From: Actinophytocola xinjiangensis
GTDB lineage: Bacteria; Actinomycetota; Actinomycetes; Mycobacteriales; Pseudonocardiaceae
Direction: 5' to 3'
Length of the DNA stretch: 64,000 nucleotides
NCBI RefSeq assembly: GCF_001921215.1
Contig: NZ_MSIF01000001.1
Span: 558,001 to 622,000, forward strand
Made by a program: the position numbers and the translations under genes. Positions within the stretch are counted from its first letter, which is position 1. Every line of letters starts with the position of its first letter. The notes beneath the pieces were generated by a model. The model ran no database searches. It was not told where the DNA came from and worked only from the letters and a program-made list of their open reading frames with translations. Positions 1-8,274 of the stretch are shown piece by piece.

Positions 1-279
1 AACGTCGTGCGCCGCACGGCCGGTGGCCTCACCGAGTTCCGCGTGGTTCTCGACCCGGCATTGGCCGACCCCGTCACCGGGTACCCGACGGCGCTGCGCG
101 TCCAGGTCGAGTCCACACAGGACAACCTGTCCGGCGACCTCGCCGCCGCCCTGCGGGCCGAGCTCCAGGTACGGGCGGTCGTCGAGATCGTCGGGCCGGG
201 GACGTTGCCCCGCACCACCCACAAGGCGCGGCGAGTGGTCCGCGCCACTGAGCCGGAGGTATCCCAGCGTGTCCCGTGA
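1..279 (+). CDS. C-terminal end of a phenylacetate-CoA-ligase-like AMP-forming enzyme (partial)
   Basis: Only the last 92 codons lie in the window; the gene begins upstream of base 1. The tail carries the AMP-binding C-terminal lobe pattern of PaaK-type ligases, ending in a GTLPRTTHKARRVV segment whose lysine sits where these enzymes carry the adenylation lysine. By family, it would convert an aromatic or alicyclic acid plus ATP and CoA to the acyl-CoA, in the cytoplasm. The following thiolase starts inside its last codons, so it is probably the first step of the same operon. The substrate cannot be read from this fragment. Confidence 0.72.
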   Translation, partial: NVVRRTAGGLTEFRVVLDPALADPVTGYPTALRVQVESTQDNLSGDLAAALRAELQVRAVVEIVGPGTLPRTTHKARRVVRATEPEVSQRVP

Positions 280-1447
280 CGTACTGCTGCTCGGCTCCGT
301 CCGCACGCCCAACGGGCGCTACGGCGGATCCCTGCGCGAGACCCCGGTCGTCGAACTGGCGACCCTGGCCGCGCGGGAGGCCGTCTCCCGGGCGGGCATC
401 GGCCCCGACCTGGTCGAGGAAGTCGTGCTGTCGAACTGCCGGCAGGCCGGCAACGGTCCCAACCCCGGCCGGCAGGTCGCGCTGCGCGCCGGGTTCCCCG
501 AGCGGGCACCCGCCCAGACGATCAACATGGCGTGCGCGTCCGGGCTCAAGGCCGTCCAACTGGCCTGGCGGTCGATCGCCAGCGGCGAGGCGGACATCGC
601 GGTCGCGGTGGCGGCCGAGTCGATGAGCACCATGCCCTACCTGGCGTCCGGGTCGCTGCGCTGGGGCGGGGTGCGGCGCGGCGACATCGTGCTGGCCGAC
701 GGCTGGCGCGACGGCGGCACGGACCCGGTGTGCGGGCTGAACATGGGCCAGACGGCGGAGAACATCGCGTCCCGGTACGGCATCGCGCGCGCCGACCAGG
801 ACGCGTGGTCGCTGCGCTGCCACCAGCGGGTCGCCGCCGCCTGGGAGAACGGGTACTTCGCCGGCCAGGTCGTGGACGTGCCGCTGGCCGACGGCGACGT
901 CCTCGACCGCGACGAGGGCTTCCGCACCGACACCACCGCCGAGCGTCTGGCCCGGCTCAGGCCGTCCTTCGTGGACGGTGGGACGGTGACCGCCGGCAAC
1001 GCCAGCCAGATGGCCGACGGCGCCGCCGCGGTCGTGCTGGCCAGCGCCGACGCGGTCGCCGCGCACGGGCTGACCCCGCAGGGCCGGCTGCGCTCGTTCA
1101 GCGCGGTGGGTGTGGACCCGACGGTGATGGGGGTCGGCCCGGCCTTCGCCGTGCCGAAGGCGTTGGAGCGGGCCGGGGTGTCGGCCGGGGACCTGGACCT
1201 GGTGGAGATCAACGAGGCGTTCGCCGCGCAGGTCGTGCACAACGTGCGTGAGCTGAAGCTGGACGAGGACCGGGTCAACGTCAACGGCGGCGGCATCGCG
1301 CTGGGCCACCCGACCGGGCAGAGCGGCTGCCGGCTGGTGGTCTCGCTGCTGCACGAGCTGGCCAGGCGGGACGCGACCCTCGGGGTGGCGAGCCTGTGCG
1401 TCGGCGGCGGCCAGGGTGTCGCCGCGGTGATCGAGCGGGTGGCGTGA
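269..1447 (+). CDS. Acetyl-CoA acyltransferase / thiolase
   Basis: A 392-residue thiolase, the usual length for the family. The three catalytic positions are visible: nucleophile Cys89 in NMACASG, His347 in ALGHPTG and Cys377 in LCVGGGQG, with the NEAFAAQ motif before them. It should cleave a 3-ketoacyl-CoA with CoA to shorten the chain by acetyl-CoA, or run in reverse. The GTG start at 269 was chosen because GGAGGT ends eight bases upstream and the protein begins at the conserved N-terminus; longer upstream extensions read through the ligase end and look random. It overlaps the ligase by 11 bases and its TGA overlaps the ATG of the next gene, so translation is coupled. Confidence 0.93.
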   Translation: MSRDVLLLGSVRTPNGRYGGSLRETPVVELATLAAREAVSRAGIGPDLVEEVVLSNCRQAGNGPNPGRQVALRAGFPERAPAQTINMACASGLKAVQLAWRSIASGEADIAVAVAAESMSTMPYLASGSLRWGGVRRGDIVLADGWRDGGTDPVCGLNMGQTAENIASRYGIARADQDAWSLRCHQRVAAAWENGYFAGQVVDVPLADGDVLDRDEGFRTDTTAERLARLRPSFVDGGTVTAGNASQMADGAAAVVLASADAVAAHGLTPQGRLRSFSAVGVDPTVMGVGPAFAVPKALERAGVSAGDLDLVEINEAFAAQVVHNVRELKLDEDRVNVNGGGIALGHPTGQSGCRLVVSLLHELARRDATLGVASLCVGGGQGVAAVIERVA

Positions 1448-2853
1448 TGGGCGAGCTTTCGGGTCTGCGGGTGGCGGTCGCCGGGCTCGGGCCGATGGGC
1501 CGGGGCATCGCCAGGGTGTTCGCCGAGGCCGGCGCCCAGGTGTCCGTTGTGGACGTCGACGCGGCGGCGACCGCGCGCGGGTACGAGACCCTGCTGGCGG
1601 AGGCGGATCCGCCGGTGACGGTGTCCACCGCCGCGTCGGTCACCGAGGCCGTCCGCGACGCCGACCTGTTCGTCGAGGCCGTCGTCGAGCGGTTCGACGC
1701 GAAGCTGGCGTTGCTGGCCGAGGTCCGCGCGGCCGGCAACGAGACGCTCGTCGTCGCCTCCAACACCTCGTCGCTGAGCATCGGCGAACTGGGCGTCGCC
1801 TTCGGCGACCCGGCCCGGGTGGTCGGGCTGCACTTCTTCAACCCGCCGACGAAGATGCGGCTGGTCGAGATCATCCGGGGTGCCCGTACCGACCCCGAGG
1901 TCGTCGAGCGCGCGCGGGCCTGGGTCGCCGGCCTCGGCAAGACCGCCGTGCTGTGCGCCGACTCGCCGAACTTCATCGTCAACCGGGTCTGCCGGCCGCT
2001 GTACTACGAGTCGCAGCTGCTGGTGACCCAGGGAATGACCCCCGAGGTGGTCGACGCGGCCGTCAAGGGTGCGCTCGGACACCGGATGGGGCCGCTGGAA
2101 CTGCTCGACTTCACCGGCCTGCACACCCACCTCGGCTCGTCGGAGACCGCGCTGCGCGAGTTCGGCGACCCGCGCTACCGGCCGATCCCGCTGACCCGCC
2201 AGCTGGTGCGCGCCGGCACCACCGGCCGGGCCGCCGGCCGCGGCTACTACGACTACGCCGCCGGCAAACCGAGGCAGGCGCAGGCGGCCGTGACCCGCTC
2301 CCCGGAGTCCGCGGCGGACGGTCAGGTGCACGTGTACCGGGCGGTCGACTGCACCCCGGCGGACGTGGCGGCGGTGCGTGAGCTGGCCGCCGACCGGCGG
2401 GTGGTCGTCGACTCCTCGGCCGGCGGCTGGGTCGAGCACCTGCCGCCCGGCGTCGGCTGGCTGCGGCTGCACCGCCACGGCGAGCAGACCTTCGCCGAGG
2501 TGGTGGCCGACGAGGTCGCCGGAATCGCACCGGCCTTCGACGCCGCCGACGCGCTCGGCGCCACGTCGGTACCGGTGCTCGCCCTGCCCGGCCTGGTCGT
2601 GGACCGCCTGGCACACACCATGGTCAACGAGGCGCTGACACTCGTCGAGGAGGGCACGGCCGCCGCCGCCGACGTCGACCTCGCGCTGCGGCTGGGGATG
2701 AACCACCCGGTCGGCCCGCTGGAGTACCTGCGGGACACCGGTCCGGTCGAGGTACTGGCCGGGCTGCGCGCGCTGCTCACCGGCTTCGGAGACCCCCGCT
2801 ACCGGCCGGCGCAGCTGCTGGTGCGCCAGGCCGCCGGGAGCCGCCGTGGGTGA
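1447..2853 (+). CDS. 3-hydroxyacyl-CoA dehydrogenase (two C-terminal domains)
   Basis: A 468-residue NAD-dependent 3-hydroxyacyl-CoA dehydrogenase. A Rossmann motif (AGLGPMGRG) opens the protein, the SNTSS and HFFNPPTKM segments carry the catalytic serine, histidine and asparagine, and NFIVNR plus GALGHRMGPLELLD mark the first C-terminal domain at about residues 185-280. A second, degenerate C-terminal domain with NHPVGPLEYL follows at about 380-468, as in PaaH-type proteins. It oxidises a 3-hydroxyacyl-CoA to the 3-ketoacyl-CoA used by the neighbouring thiolase. The ATG overlaps the thiolase stop. The spacer at about residues 290-375 shows no recognisable motif. Confidence 0.93.
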   Translation: MGELSGLRVAVAGLGPMGRGIARVFAEAGAQVSVVDVDAAATARGYETLLAEADPPVTVSTAASVTEAVRDADLFVEAVVERFDAKLALLAEVRAAGNETLVVASNTSSLSIGELGVAFGDPARVVGLHFFNPPTKMRLVEIIRGARTDPEVVERARAWVAGLGKTAVLCADSPNFIVNRVCRPLYYESQLLVTQGMTPEVVDAAVKGALGHRMGPLELLDFTGLHTHLGSSETALREFGDPRYRPIPLTRQLVRAGTTGRAAGRGYYDYAAGKPRQAQAAVTRSPESAADGQVHVYRAVDCTPADVAAVRELAADRRVVVDSSAGGWVEHLPPGVGWLRLHRHGEQTFAEVVADEVAGIAPAFDAADALGATSVPVLALPGLVVDRLAHTMVNEALTLVEEGTAAAADVDLALRLGMNHPVGPLEYLRDTGPVEVLAGLRALLTGFGDPRYRPAQLLVRQAAGSRRG

Positions 2854-3595
2854 GCTGACCGACGCCGTCGCCTCCGTGCGGCCCGGCGACACGGTGTGGT
2901 TGGGCAACTTCGGCGCCCAGCTGTTCGCCGTCGGCGAGGAGCTGGTCCGCGCCGGGATCCGTGACCTGCACGTCGTGGTCGCCTCCGGCGGGCTGCTGCT
3001 CGACCGGTTGATCGGCGCCGGTGCGGTGGCCGAGGCGACCTTCGCGCACTGCTGGAGTGCGGTCGGCCCGGCCCCGGCCTGGAACTTCCGCCGCGCCTGG
3101 CAGGACGGCGCGCCGATCCGGTGGCACGAGCTGCCGATGGGGGTGCTGGCCGCCGCGTTGGACGCCGCCGCGCGCGGCGTGCCGTTCGCGCCGGTGAACG
3201 TCAACGAGGACACCGGGTTCGCCACCGGCGACTGGTCAGGGGGCATGCTCGCCCGCGCCGAGTCGCCCTTCGGCGCCGCCACCGTGGTGGCGGCGCTGCC
3301 GGTGGACGTGGCGTTCGTGCACGCCGCGCTGGCCGACGCCGCCGGCGACTGCGCGTTCGGCGAACCGTCCGGGGAGGCGCTGGCCGCCGCGAGGGCGGCG
3401 CGCCGGGTCGTGGTGGTCGCCGAGCGGATCGCCCCGGCGACCGAGGTCCGCGCCGCCGGGGTCGACCTGCCGGGCCTGCTCGTCGACACCGTGGTCGCCC
3501 TGCCCGGCGCGGTCGCCCCCGACGGCGTCCCCGGGCACTACCCGAGGAACGTCGAGGCCTACGAGGCCGCCGTCGCCGCCGGGAGGCCGGCATGA
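2846..3595 (+). CDS. CoA-transferase family I subunit A, IpdA-like
   Basis: A 249-residue protein with the alpha-subunit fold of class I CoA-transferases (DLHVVVASGG near the start, FAHCWSAVGPAP in the middle). With the next gene it forms a two-subunit enzyme. Established knowledge: in steroid degradation the related IpdAB pair does not move CoA but hydrolyses a cyclic ketone ring of a CoA thioester. The beta partner here has the IpdB-type loop, so ring-opening hydrolysis is as likely as CoA transfer. The GTG start overlaps the dehydrogenase gene by eight bases and the end overlaps subunit B in ATGA. Confidence 0.82.
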   Translation: MGELTDAVASVRPGDTVWLGNFGAQLFAVGEELVRAGIRDLHVVVASGGLLLDRLIGAGAVAEATFAHCWSAVGPAPAWNFRRAWQDGAPIRWHELPMGVLAAALDAAARGVPFAPVNVNEDTGFATGDWSGGMLARAESPFGAATVVAALPVDVAFVHAALADAAGDCAFGEPSGEALAAARAARRVVVVAERIAPATEVRAAGVDLPGLLVDTVVALPGAVAPDGVPGHYPRNVEAYEAAVAAGRPA

Positions 3596-4332
3596 ATCCT
3601 GACGTGCTGGACTTCCTGGTCCGCTCCGCGCGCGAGTTCCGCCGCACCGGCTGGGTGTTCACCGGCTTCCACTGGCCGGTGCTCGCCGGTGAGGTCGCCG
3701 CGCGGCTCGACGGCGCCACCCCGACGTTCCGCCAGCTGTTCGAGGCCGGGTTCGCCACCGAGGGACCGGCCGACGACCTGCCGACCTCCACCACCGACTT
3801 CGCCGCGTTCGGTTCGGCGATCACCTGGCGGGGGAGTACCGGCGACGTGTTGGGCACCCTGGTCCGCCGCGCCGACCTGGTGGTCCTGGACGCGGCCAAC
3901 GTCGACCTCGCCGGGCGGCTCAACTCCACCGCCGTCGGTGACTACCGCGCGCCGGCGGTCCGCCTGCCCGGCGGCGGTGGCGCGCCCGACGCCGCGCACG
4001 GCGCGCGGGAGCTGCTGGTGCTCTACGGCGGCGCCGACCCCGGCCGGATCGTCCGCCAGGTCGAGCACGTCACCGCCGCGCCGTCGGTGCGTACCGCCGT
4101 GCGGTTGCTGACCCGCTGGGGCACCGTGCGGCTCGGTCCCGCGCCGCGGCTGCTGACCGCCGCGCGCGACGAGACCGTGCTGGCCGACCGGCTGCGCGCC
4201 CTGGGCGTCGGCACGACCGGCGCGATGGTGGAGAAGGCGCCGACCGACGAGGAACTGGCGGTGGCCGCCGCCGTGCTCACCGAGGCGGCGCGGCGCGGAT
4301 ACCTGGTGGCACGGGAGGCCGTACGTGGTTGA
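3592..4332 (+). CDS. CoA-transferase family I subunit B, IpdB-like
   Basis: A 246-residue beta subunit coupled to the gene before it by ATGA overlap. The glycine-rich loop LPGGGGAPDAAHGARE and the later VRQVEHVTAAPS match the IpdB pattern (PGSGGA...; F-V-x-x-V-D-F-x-T) better than ordinary CoA-transferase beta subunits. I do not see the usual glutamate motif (SENG or SEVG) that carries the covalent CoA ester in true transferases. That absence, with the pattern above, is why I lean towards an IpdAB-type beta-diketone or ring hydrolase. Its neighbours supply the rest of a beta-oxidation-like route. Confidence 0.82.
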   Translation: MNPDVLDFLVRSAREFRRTGWVFTGFHWPVLAGEVAARLDGATPTFRQLFEAGFATEGPADDLPTSTTDFAAFGSAITWRGSTGDVLGTLVRRADLVVLDAANVDLAGRLNSTAVGDYRAPAVRLPGGGGAPDAAHGARELLVLYGGADPGRIVRQVEHVTAAPSVRTAVRLLTRWGTVRLGPAPRLLTAARDETVLADRLRALGVGTTGAMVEKAPTDEELAVAAAVLTEAARRGYLVAREAVRG

Positions 4333-6352
4333 CGAACTGGACGAGCTGCGCGGCACGGTCCGCGACCTGGTCGACTCCTGGGGCCACGTCCCGACCTGTG
4401 ACGCGTGGATGCGCGGCCTGGACCGGGAGTTCACCCGCGAGCTGGCCCGCCGGGGCCTGATCGGCCTGACCTGGCCGGTGCCGCTGGGCGGCGGCCGGTC
4501 CAACCTCGCGCGCCTGGTCGTCACCGAGGAGCTGCTGCGCGCCGGTGCTCCCGTCGGCGCGCACTGGATCGCCGACCGGCAGATCGGGCCGGCGATCGTG
4601 CGCAACGGCTCACCCGAGCTGCGGGCCGCGATCCTGCCCGGCATCGCCGCCGGTGAGCTGACGTTCTGCCTGGGCATGAGCGAGACCGAGGCCGGCTCGG
4701 ACCTCGCGTCGGTGCGCACCCGCGCGGTCCGCGACGGCGACGGCTGGCGCGTGACCGGCAGCAAGATCTGGACCACCGGCGCCCACCACGCCACCCACGC
4801 CTACGTCCTGGCCCGCACCGGCGACACCGACGACAAGCACGCCGGGCTGACCGAGTTCGTCCTGGACATGGCCGCGCCCGGGGTCACCGTGCGGCCGATC
4901 GAGGACCTCGGCGGCGAGCACCACTTCAACGAGGTCCTGTTCGACCAGGTCTTCGTGCCCGGCGACCGGGTGATCGGTGCCGAGGGCGACGGCTGGCGGC
5001 AGGTCACCGAGCAGCTCTCCTTCGAACGCGGCGGGATGGAACGCGTGCTGTCGACCTACCCGCTGCTCGCCGGGCTCCTCGACCGCCCGCTCGACCGCCC
5101 GCTCGACAGCACCGCCGCCCCGGCACTCGGCGCGCTGGCCGCCCGGCTGCTGACCCTGCGCGAGCTGGCCTGCCGGGTGGCCGAGGCGATGGACGCCGGG
5201 CGTGCCCCGGCCGGTGAGGCCGCGGTGCTCAAGTACCTGGGCACCACGTTCGAACGGGACGTCGTCGACGTCGCCCGTACGGTCACCGAGGAGGTTGCGG
5301 CGCTGCGCGGCGACGGGTTCGCCGGCCTGCTCGCCCAGGCCCAGCTCGCTGCCCCCGGGTTCACCATCCGGGGCGGCACCGACGAGATGCTGCTGACCGT
5401 CGTGTCCCGCCAGGCCCCGCCGCCCGAGATCGGCGAGATCGGCCGGATGGCCGACGACGTGCTCGCCTCGGCCACCGACACGCTGGCCACCGCCGAGGAT
5501 CTCGGGTGGACGGCCGTGGGCGTGCCGGAGTCGGCCGGCGGCTCGGGCGGCGGTTTCGCCGACCTGGCCGAGCTGGTTCGCGCCGCGGCCCGGCACGCGC
5601 ACGCCGTTCCGCTGGCCGAGATCGCCGTCGCCCGCTCGCTGACCGGCACCCCGTCGGTGGCCGCCGTCGCCGAGGACCTGACGGTCACCGGCGGCCGGGT
5701 GCGTGCCGTGGCCGACGTCGGCTGGCCCGACCACCACGGCTCGGTCCTGCTGGTCGGCCGGGACGTGGCCGCCCGGGTCGACCTTTCCGAGGTCACCGTC
5801 CGGCGCTGGCGCGGTCTGGCCGGCCAGCCGCGTGCCACGCTGGACTGCGCCGGGGCCCCGGCGCAGGTCGTGGCGGTGCCCGCCGGGGACGACCCGGCCG
5901 CCCGGCTGACCGTGTTGCGGGCGCACACCGCGCTCGGGGCCGTCGAGGGCGCGTGCCGGCTCACCCGCGAGCACGTGACCAGCCGGAGGCAGTTCGGCCG
6001 CCCGCTCAACCGGTTGCAGGCGGTGGCCCACCGGCTGGCCGAGATGGAGTGCCTGCGGGTGCTGCTGGAGGTGGCCGCGTCGGCCGCCGTCGGGCTCGAA
6101 CCGGCTCGGGTGGCGGCCGCCGCCGCGCTGGTCGACCAGGTGGCCGGCACGGTCGCCCGGCTGGCCCACCAGCTGCACGGTGCGATGGGGATCACCCGGG
6201 AGAGCGCGCTGCACCGGTACACCACGCTGCTCTGGTCGACCCGCGACGAGATCGGCCCGGCCCGGCGGTGGGCCACCCGGCTGCACGGGATCACCTGCGC
6301 CGGCGAGGACACGTTGTGGCGGGCCGTCACCACCCGCCCGGAAGGACGGTGA
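4325..6352 (+). CDS. Acyl-CoA dehydrogenase, natural fusion of two ACAD subunits
   Basis: A 675-residue protein, nearly twice the normal length. Residues 1-362 are one acyl-CoA dehydrogenase unit with the flavin-contact signature GMSETEAGSDL at 118-127 and the C-terminal RGGTDEM motif at 349-355. Residues about 372-675 are a second unit with SRRQFGRPL at 553-561 and HQLHGAMGITRESALHRY at 615-632. In unit 1 the YEGT-type glutamate is replaced by RGGT. Established knowledge: actinobacterial steroid-degrading ACADs such as FadE26/27 and FadE28/29 are heterotetramers of two unlike subunits sharing FAD sites; here the two appear fused. It would dehydrogenate the acyl-CoA to an enoyl-CoA. GTG start with GGAGG six bases before it. 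Confidence 0.88.
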   Translation: MVDELDELRGTVRDLVDSWGHVPTCDAWMRGLDREFTRELARRGLIGLTWPVPLGGGRSNLARLVVTEELLRAGAPVGAHWIADRQIGPAIVRNGSPELRAAILPGIAAGELTFCLGMSETEAGSDLASVRTRAVRDGDGWRVTGSKIWTTGAHHATHAYVLARTGDTDDKHAGLTEFVLDMAAPGVTVRPIEDLGGEHHFNEVLFDQVFVPGDRVIGAEGDGWRQVTEQLSFERGGMERVLSTYPLLAGLLDRPLDRPLDSTAAPALGALAARLLTLRELACRVAEAMDAGRAPAGEAAVLKYLGTTFERDVVDVARTVTEEVAALRGDGFAGLLAQAQLAAPGFTIRGGTDEMLLTVVSRQAPPPEIGEIGRMADDVLASATDTLATAEDLGWTAVGVPESAGGSGGGFADLAELVRAAARHAHAVPLAEIAVARSLTGTPSVAAVAEDLTVTGGRVRAVADVGWPDHHGSVLLVGRDVAARVDLSEVTVRRWRGLAGQPRATLDCAGAPAQVVAVPAGDDPAARLTVLRAHTALGAVEGACRLTREHVTSRRQFGRPLNRLQAVAHRLAEMECLRVLLEVAASAAVGLEPARVAAAAALVDQVAGTVARLAHQLHGAMGITRESALHRYTTLLWSTRDEIGPARRWATRLHGITCAGEDTLWRAVTTRPEGR

Positions 6353-6357
6353 GACCG

Positions 6358-7113
6358 ATGTCCCTGGTGGAGCTGACGGAACCGGCGCCGGGCGTGCGGC
6401 TGTTGCGCCTGGCCGACCCCGAGCGCCGCAACGCGATCTCCCCGCGCCTGCAGGAGGATCTGGTGACCGCCGTCGACGCGGTCGCGCGCGACGGCGACGC
6501 CAGGGCGCTGGTGGTGACCGGGGCGGGCTCGGCGTTCTGTGCCGGCGCCGACCTGGCCGCGACCTTCGGCGACCCCGACCGGCCGGTGCACGTGCTGCGT
6601 GAGCGGCTGCGCGCGACCTATGACAGCTTCCTGCGGGTGCGCCGGCTGCGGATCCCGACGATCGCCGCCGTGCACGGTGCGGCGGTCGGCGCCGGGGTCA
6701 ACCTGGCGCTGTCGTGCGACCTGCGGGTCGCCGGGCCACGCGCGCGGTTCGGCGTCACGTTCACCCGGCTGGGCCTGCACCCTGGCGGTGGGTGCACGCA
6801 CTTCCTGGTGCGGACCCTCGGCGAGCAGCGGGCGTTGGAGCTGCTGCTCGACGGGGGGACGCTGACCGCCGACGAGGCGGCCGCGACCGGGTTGGTGCTG
6901 CGCGTGGTCGACGATCCGCTGGCCGAATCCCTCGCCATGGCAACGCGGTACGCCGCACTGGACCCGGGTCTGGCGGCCGACGTCAAGCACGCCGTGGGCA
7001 TCGCGTCGGCCGGCGCGTTCGACGCGGTGCTGGACTTCGAGGCGTGGGCCCAGGCCTCGTCGGCGACCACCCCGGCCGTGGCGGACGCGATCGCGGCGAT
7101 GGTGCGGCGATGA
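6358..7113 (+). CDS. Enoyl-CoA hydratase/isomerase family protein
   Basis: A 251-residue crotonase-fold protein. FCAGADL at about residues 60-66 and HGAAVGAGVNLALSCDLR at about 103-120 are the two oxyanion-hole regions that bind the thioester carbonyl. The usual hydratase glutamate in the second region is not obvious, while LGLHPGGGCTH carries the region of the second acid. Hydration of the enoyl-CoA made by the fused dehydrogenase is the simplest role; isomerase or another crotonase activity is possible. It starts at an ATG five bases after the dehydrogenase stop and overlaps the following SDR by ATGA. Confidence 0.9.
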   Translation: MSLVELTEPAPGVRLLRLADPERRNAISPRLQEDLVTAVDAVARDGDARALVVTGAGSAFCAGADLAATFGDPDRPVHVLRERLRATYDSFLRVRRLRIPTIAAVHGAAVGAGVNLALSCDLRVAGPRARFGVTFTRLGLHPGGGCTHFLVRTLGEQRALELLLDGGTLTADEAAATGLVLRVVDDPLAESLAMATRYAALDPGLAADVKHAVGIASAGAFDAVLDFEAWAQASSATTPAVADAIAAMVRR

Positions 7114-8006
7114 CGGGCCTGCTGGGCGGGCGGGCGGTCGTGGTCACCGGCGCCGGCCGGGGGCTGGGCGCGGCCTACGCGACCGACCTCGCCGCGCACG
7201 GCGCGTCGGTGGTGGTCAACGACATCGACCTGACCGAGGCGCGGGCGGTGGTCGAGCGGATCACCGCCGCGGGCGGCGCGGCGATCGCCAGCGGCCACGA
7301 CGTGAGCGTCCACGACGGCGCCGCCGCGCTCGTCCAGTCCTGTGTGGACGAGTTCGGCCGGCTGGACGGTCTGGTCAACAACGCCGGCCTGTACCACGAG
7401 GCGCTGCCCTGGGAGGAGAACCCGGCGGCGATCCGGCGCGCGGTGGAGGTGAACGTGCTCGGGGCCCTGTACTGCCAGGCGGCGGCGAGCGCGGTGCTGC
7501 GGGCCGGTGGCGGCGGGGCGATCGTCAACGCCTCCTCCGGTGGCATGTTCGGCTTCCCGACGGTGTCGACCTACGCCGCGACCAAGGGCGCGCTGGCCGC
7601 GCTGACCTACAGCTCCGCGCTGGACCTGGAGGACGCCGGTATCCGGGTCAACGCGATCTCGCCGATGGCGCTGACCCGGATGACCGCCAACGCCCTCGGC
7701 CGCGACCACCAGTCGTCCACAGAGGACGGACCGCCGCTGGCCGGGATCGAGGACAAACCGCCGGCGGCGGTGGCGCCGCTGGTGACCTTCCTGCTCAGCG
7801 ACCTCGCCGCCGGGATCACCGGCCAGTTCCTGCGTTTCGACGGCCGGCGGATCTCGGTGGTCACCACCGACGCGTTCGCCGACCACCCGACCGTCACCGC
7901 GCCGGCCTGGGGCCCGGCGGCCATCGCCACGGCCTTCGACGGCCCGCTCGCCCGCCACCTCCAGCCCTACGGAGTCGAACGCCGAATTGCTCCCCGTATC
8001 CGGTGA
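7110..8006 (+). CDS. Short-chain dehydrogenase/reductase (extended C-terminus)
   Basis: A 298-residue classical SDR. The cofactor loop TGAGRGLG lies near residue 13, NNAG at about 90, the active serine in NASSGG and the Tyr-Lys pair in STYAATKGAL. The VNDID segment after the second strand carries an acidic residue that favours NAD. The last 50 residues extend beyond the usual 250 and show no further motif. As the last gene of the degradation operon it probably oxidises an alcohol intermediate of the same pathway. The operon ends just after it with a strong hairpin. Confidence 0.9.
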   Translation: MTGLLGGRAVVVTGAGRGLGAAYATDLAAHGASVVVNDIDLTEARAVVERITAAGGAAIASGHDVSVHDGAAALVQSCVDEFGRLDGLVNNAGLYHEALPWEENPAAIRRAVEVNVLGALYCQAAASAVLRAGGGGAIVNASSGGMFGFPTVSTYAATKGALAALTYSSALDLEDAGIRVNAISPMALTRMTANALGRDHQSSTEDGPPLAGIEDKPPAAVAPLVTFLLSDLAAGITGQFLRFDGRRISVVTTDAFADHPTVTAPAWGPAAIATAFDGPLARHLQPYGVERRIAPRIR

Positions 8007-8035
8007 CACCCGAAAGAGTGACGATTACCGTTTTG

Positions 8036-8076
8036 CCCTCACCCTCGGCGGGTAGCCGCTCAGCTGAGGGTGAGGG
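8036..8076 (+). terminator. Strong inverted repeat after the degradation operon
   Basis: CCCTCACCCTC (8036-8046) is repeated as its exact reverse complement GAGGGTGAGGG (8066-8076), and three further pairs (one G-U) extend the stem to 14 base pairs around a 13-base loop. It lies 30 bases after the SDR stop. No T-run follows, so it is not a classical intrinsic terminator, although actinobacterial terminators often lack one. The right arm also contains the Shine-Dalgarno-like sequence of the small gene at 8087, so the same hairpin could hide that ribosome site. Confidence 0.55.
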
Positions 8077-8086
8077 GGTCATCACG

Positions 8087-8266
8087 ATGACCTGGATCAA
8101 GACCGTACTGACGCGAGTGGTGGTCGGCGAGATCGTCCACTTCACCGTGAAGGTGGCCAATCCCGAGACCAAGGTCGACCACCTGCTCGTCGTACTGGTC
8201 GTGTTCTTCGTGACCACCGCGCTGGGCGTGACGCCGGATTCGGACACCACCGGCGACCCGCGCTAG
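8087..8266 (+). CDS. Small single-pass membrane protein, unknown
   Basis: A 59-residue protein of unknown function. It has a charged amphipathic N-terminal half and one hydrophobic stretch at about residues 36-52 (HLLVVLVVFFVTTALGV), followed by a short polar tail, as in a single-pass membrane peptide. The ATG at 8087 was chosen over an in-frame GTG at 8003 because a GAGGGGG ribosome site lies about nine bases upstream, whereas the longer form would read through the hairpin. It converges on the zinc dehydrogenase, with eight bases between the two stop codons. I do not recognise a family. Confidence 0.55.
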   Translation: MTWIKTVLTRVVVGEIVHFTVKVANPETKVDHLLVVLVVFFVTTALGVTPDSDTTGDPR

Positions 8267-8274
8267 CGGGAGTC

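Noticed and set aside
637-3489. Very long open frame on the minus strand opposite the thiolase and dehydrogenase genes
   Set aside because: High GC content gives long antisense frames. Its product is a serine/alanine/arginine-rich string with no family pattern, and the plus-strand genes have full catalytic motifs and ribosome sites.
5083-5106. Repeated DRPL coding unit in the fused dehydrogenase as a possible duplication scar
   Set aside because: Just three short units in the linker after a helix; the frame and flanking motifs are intact.
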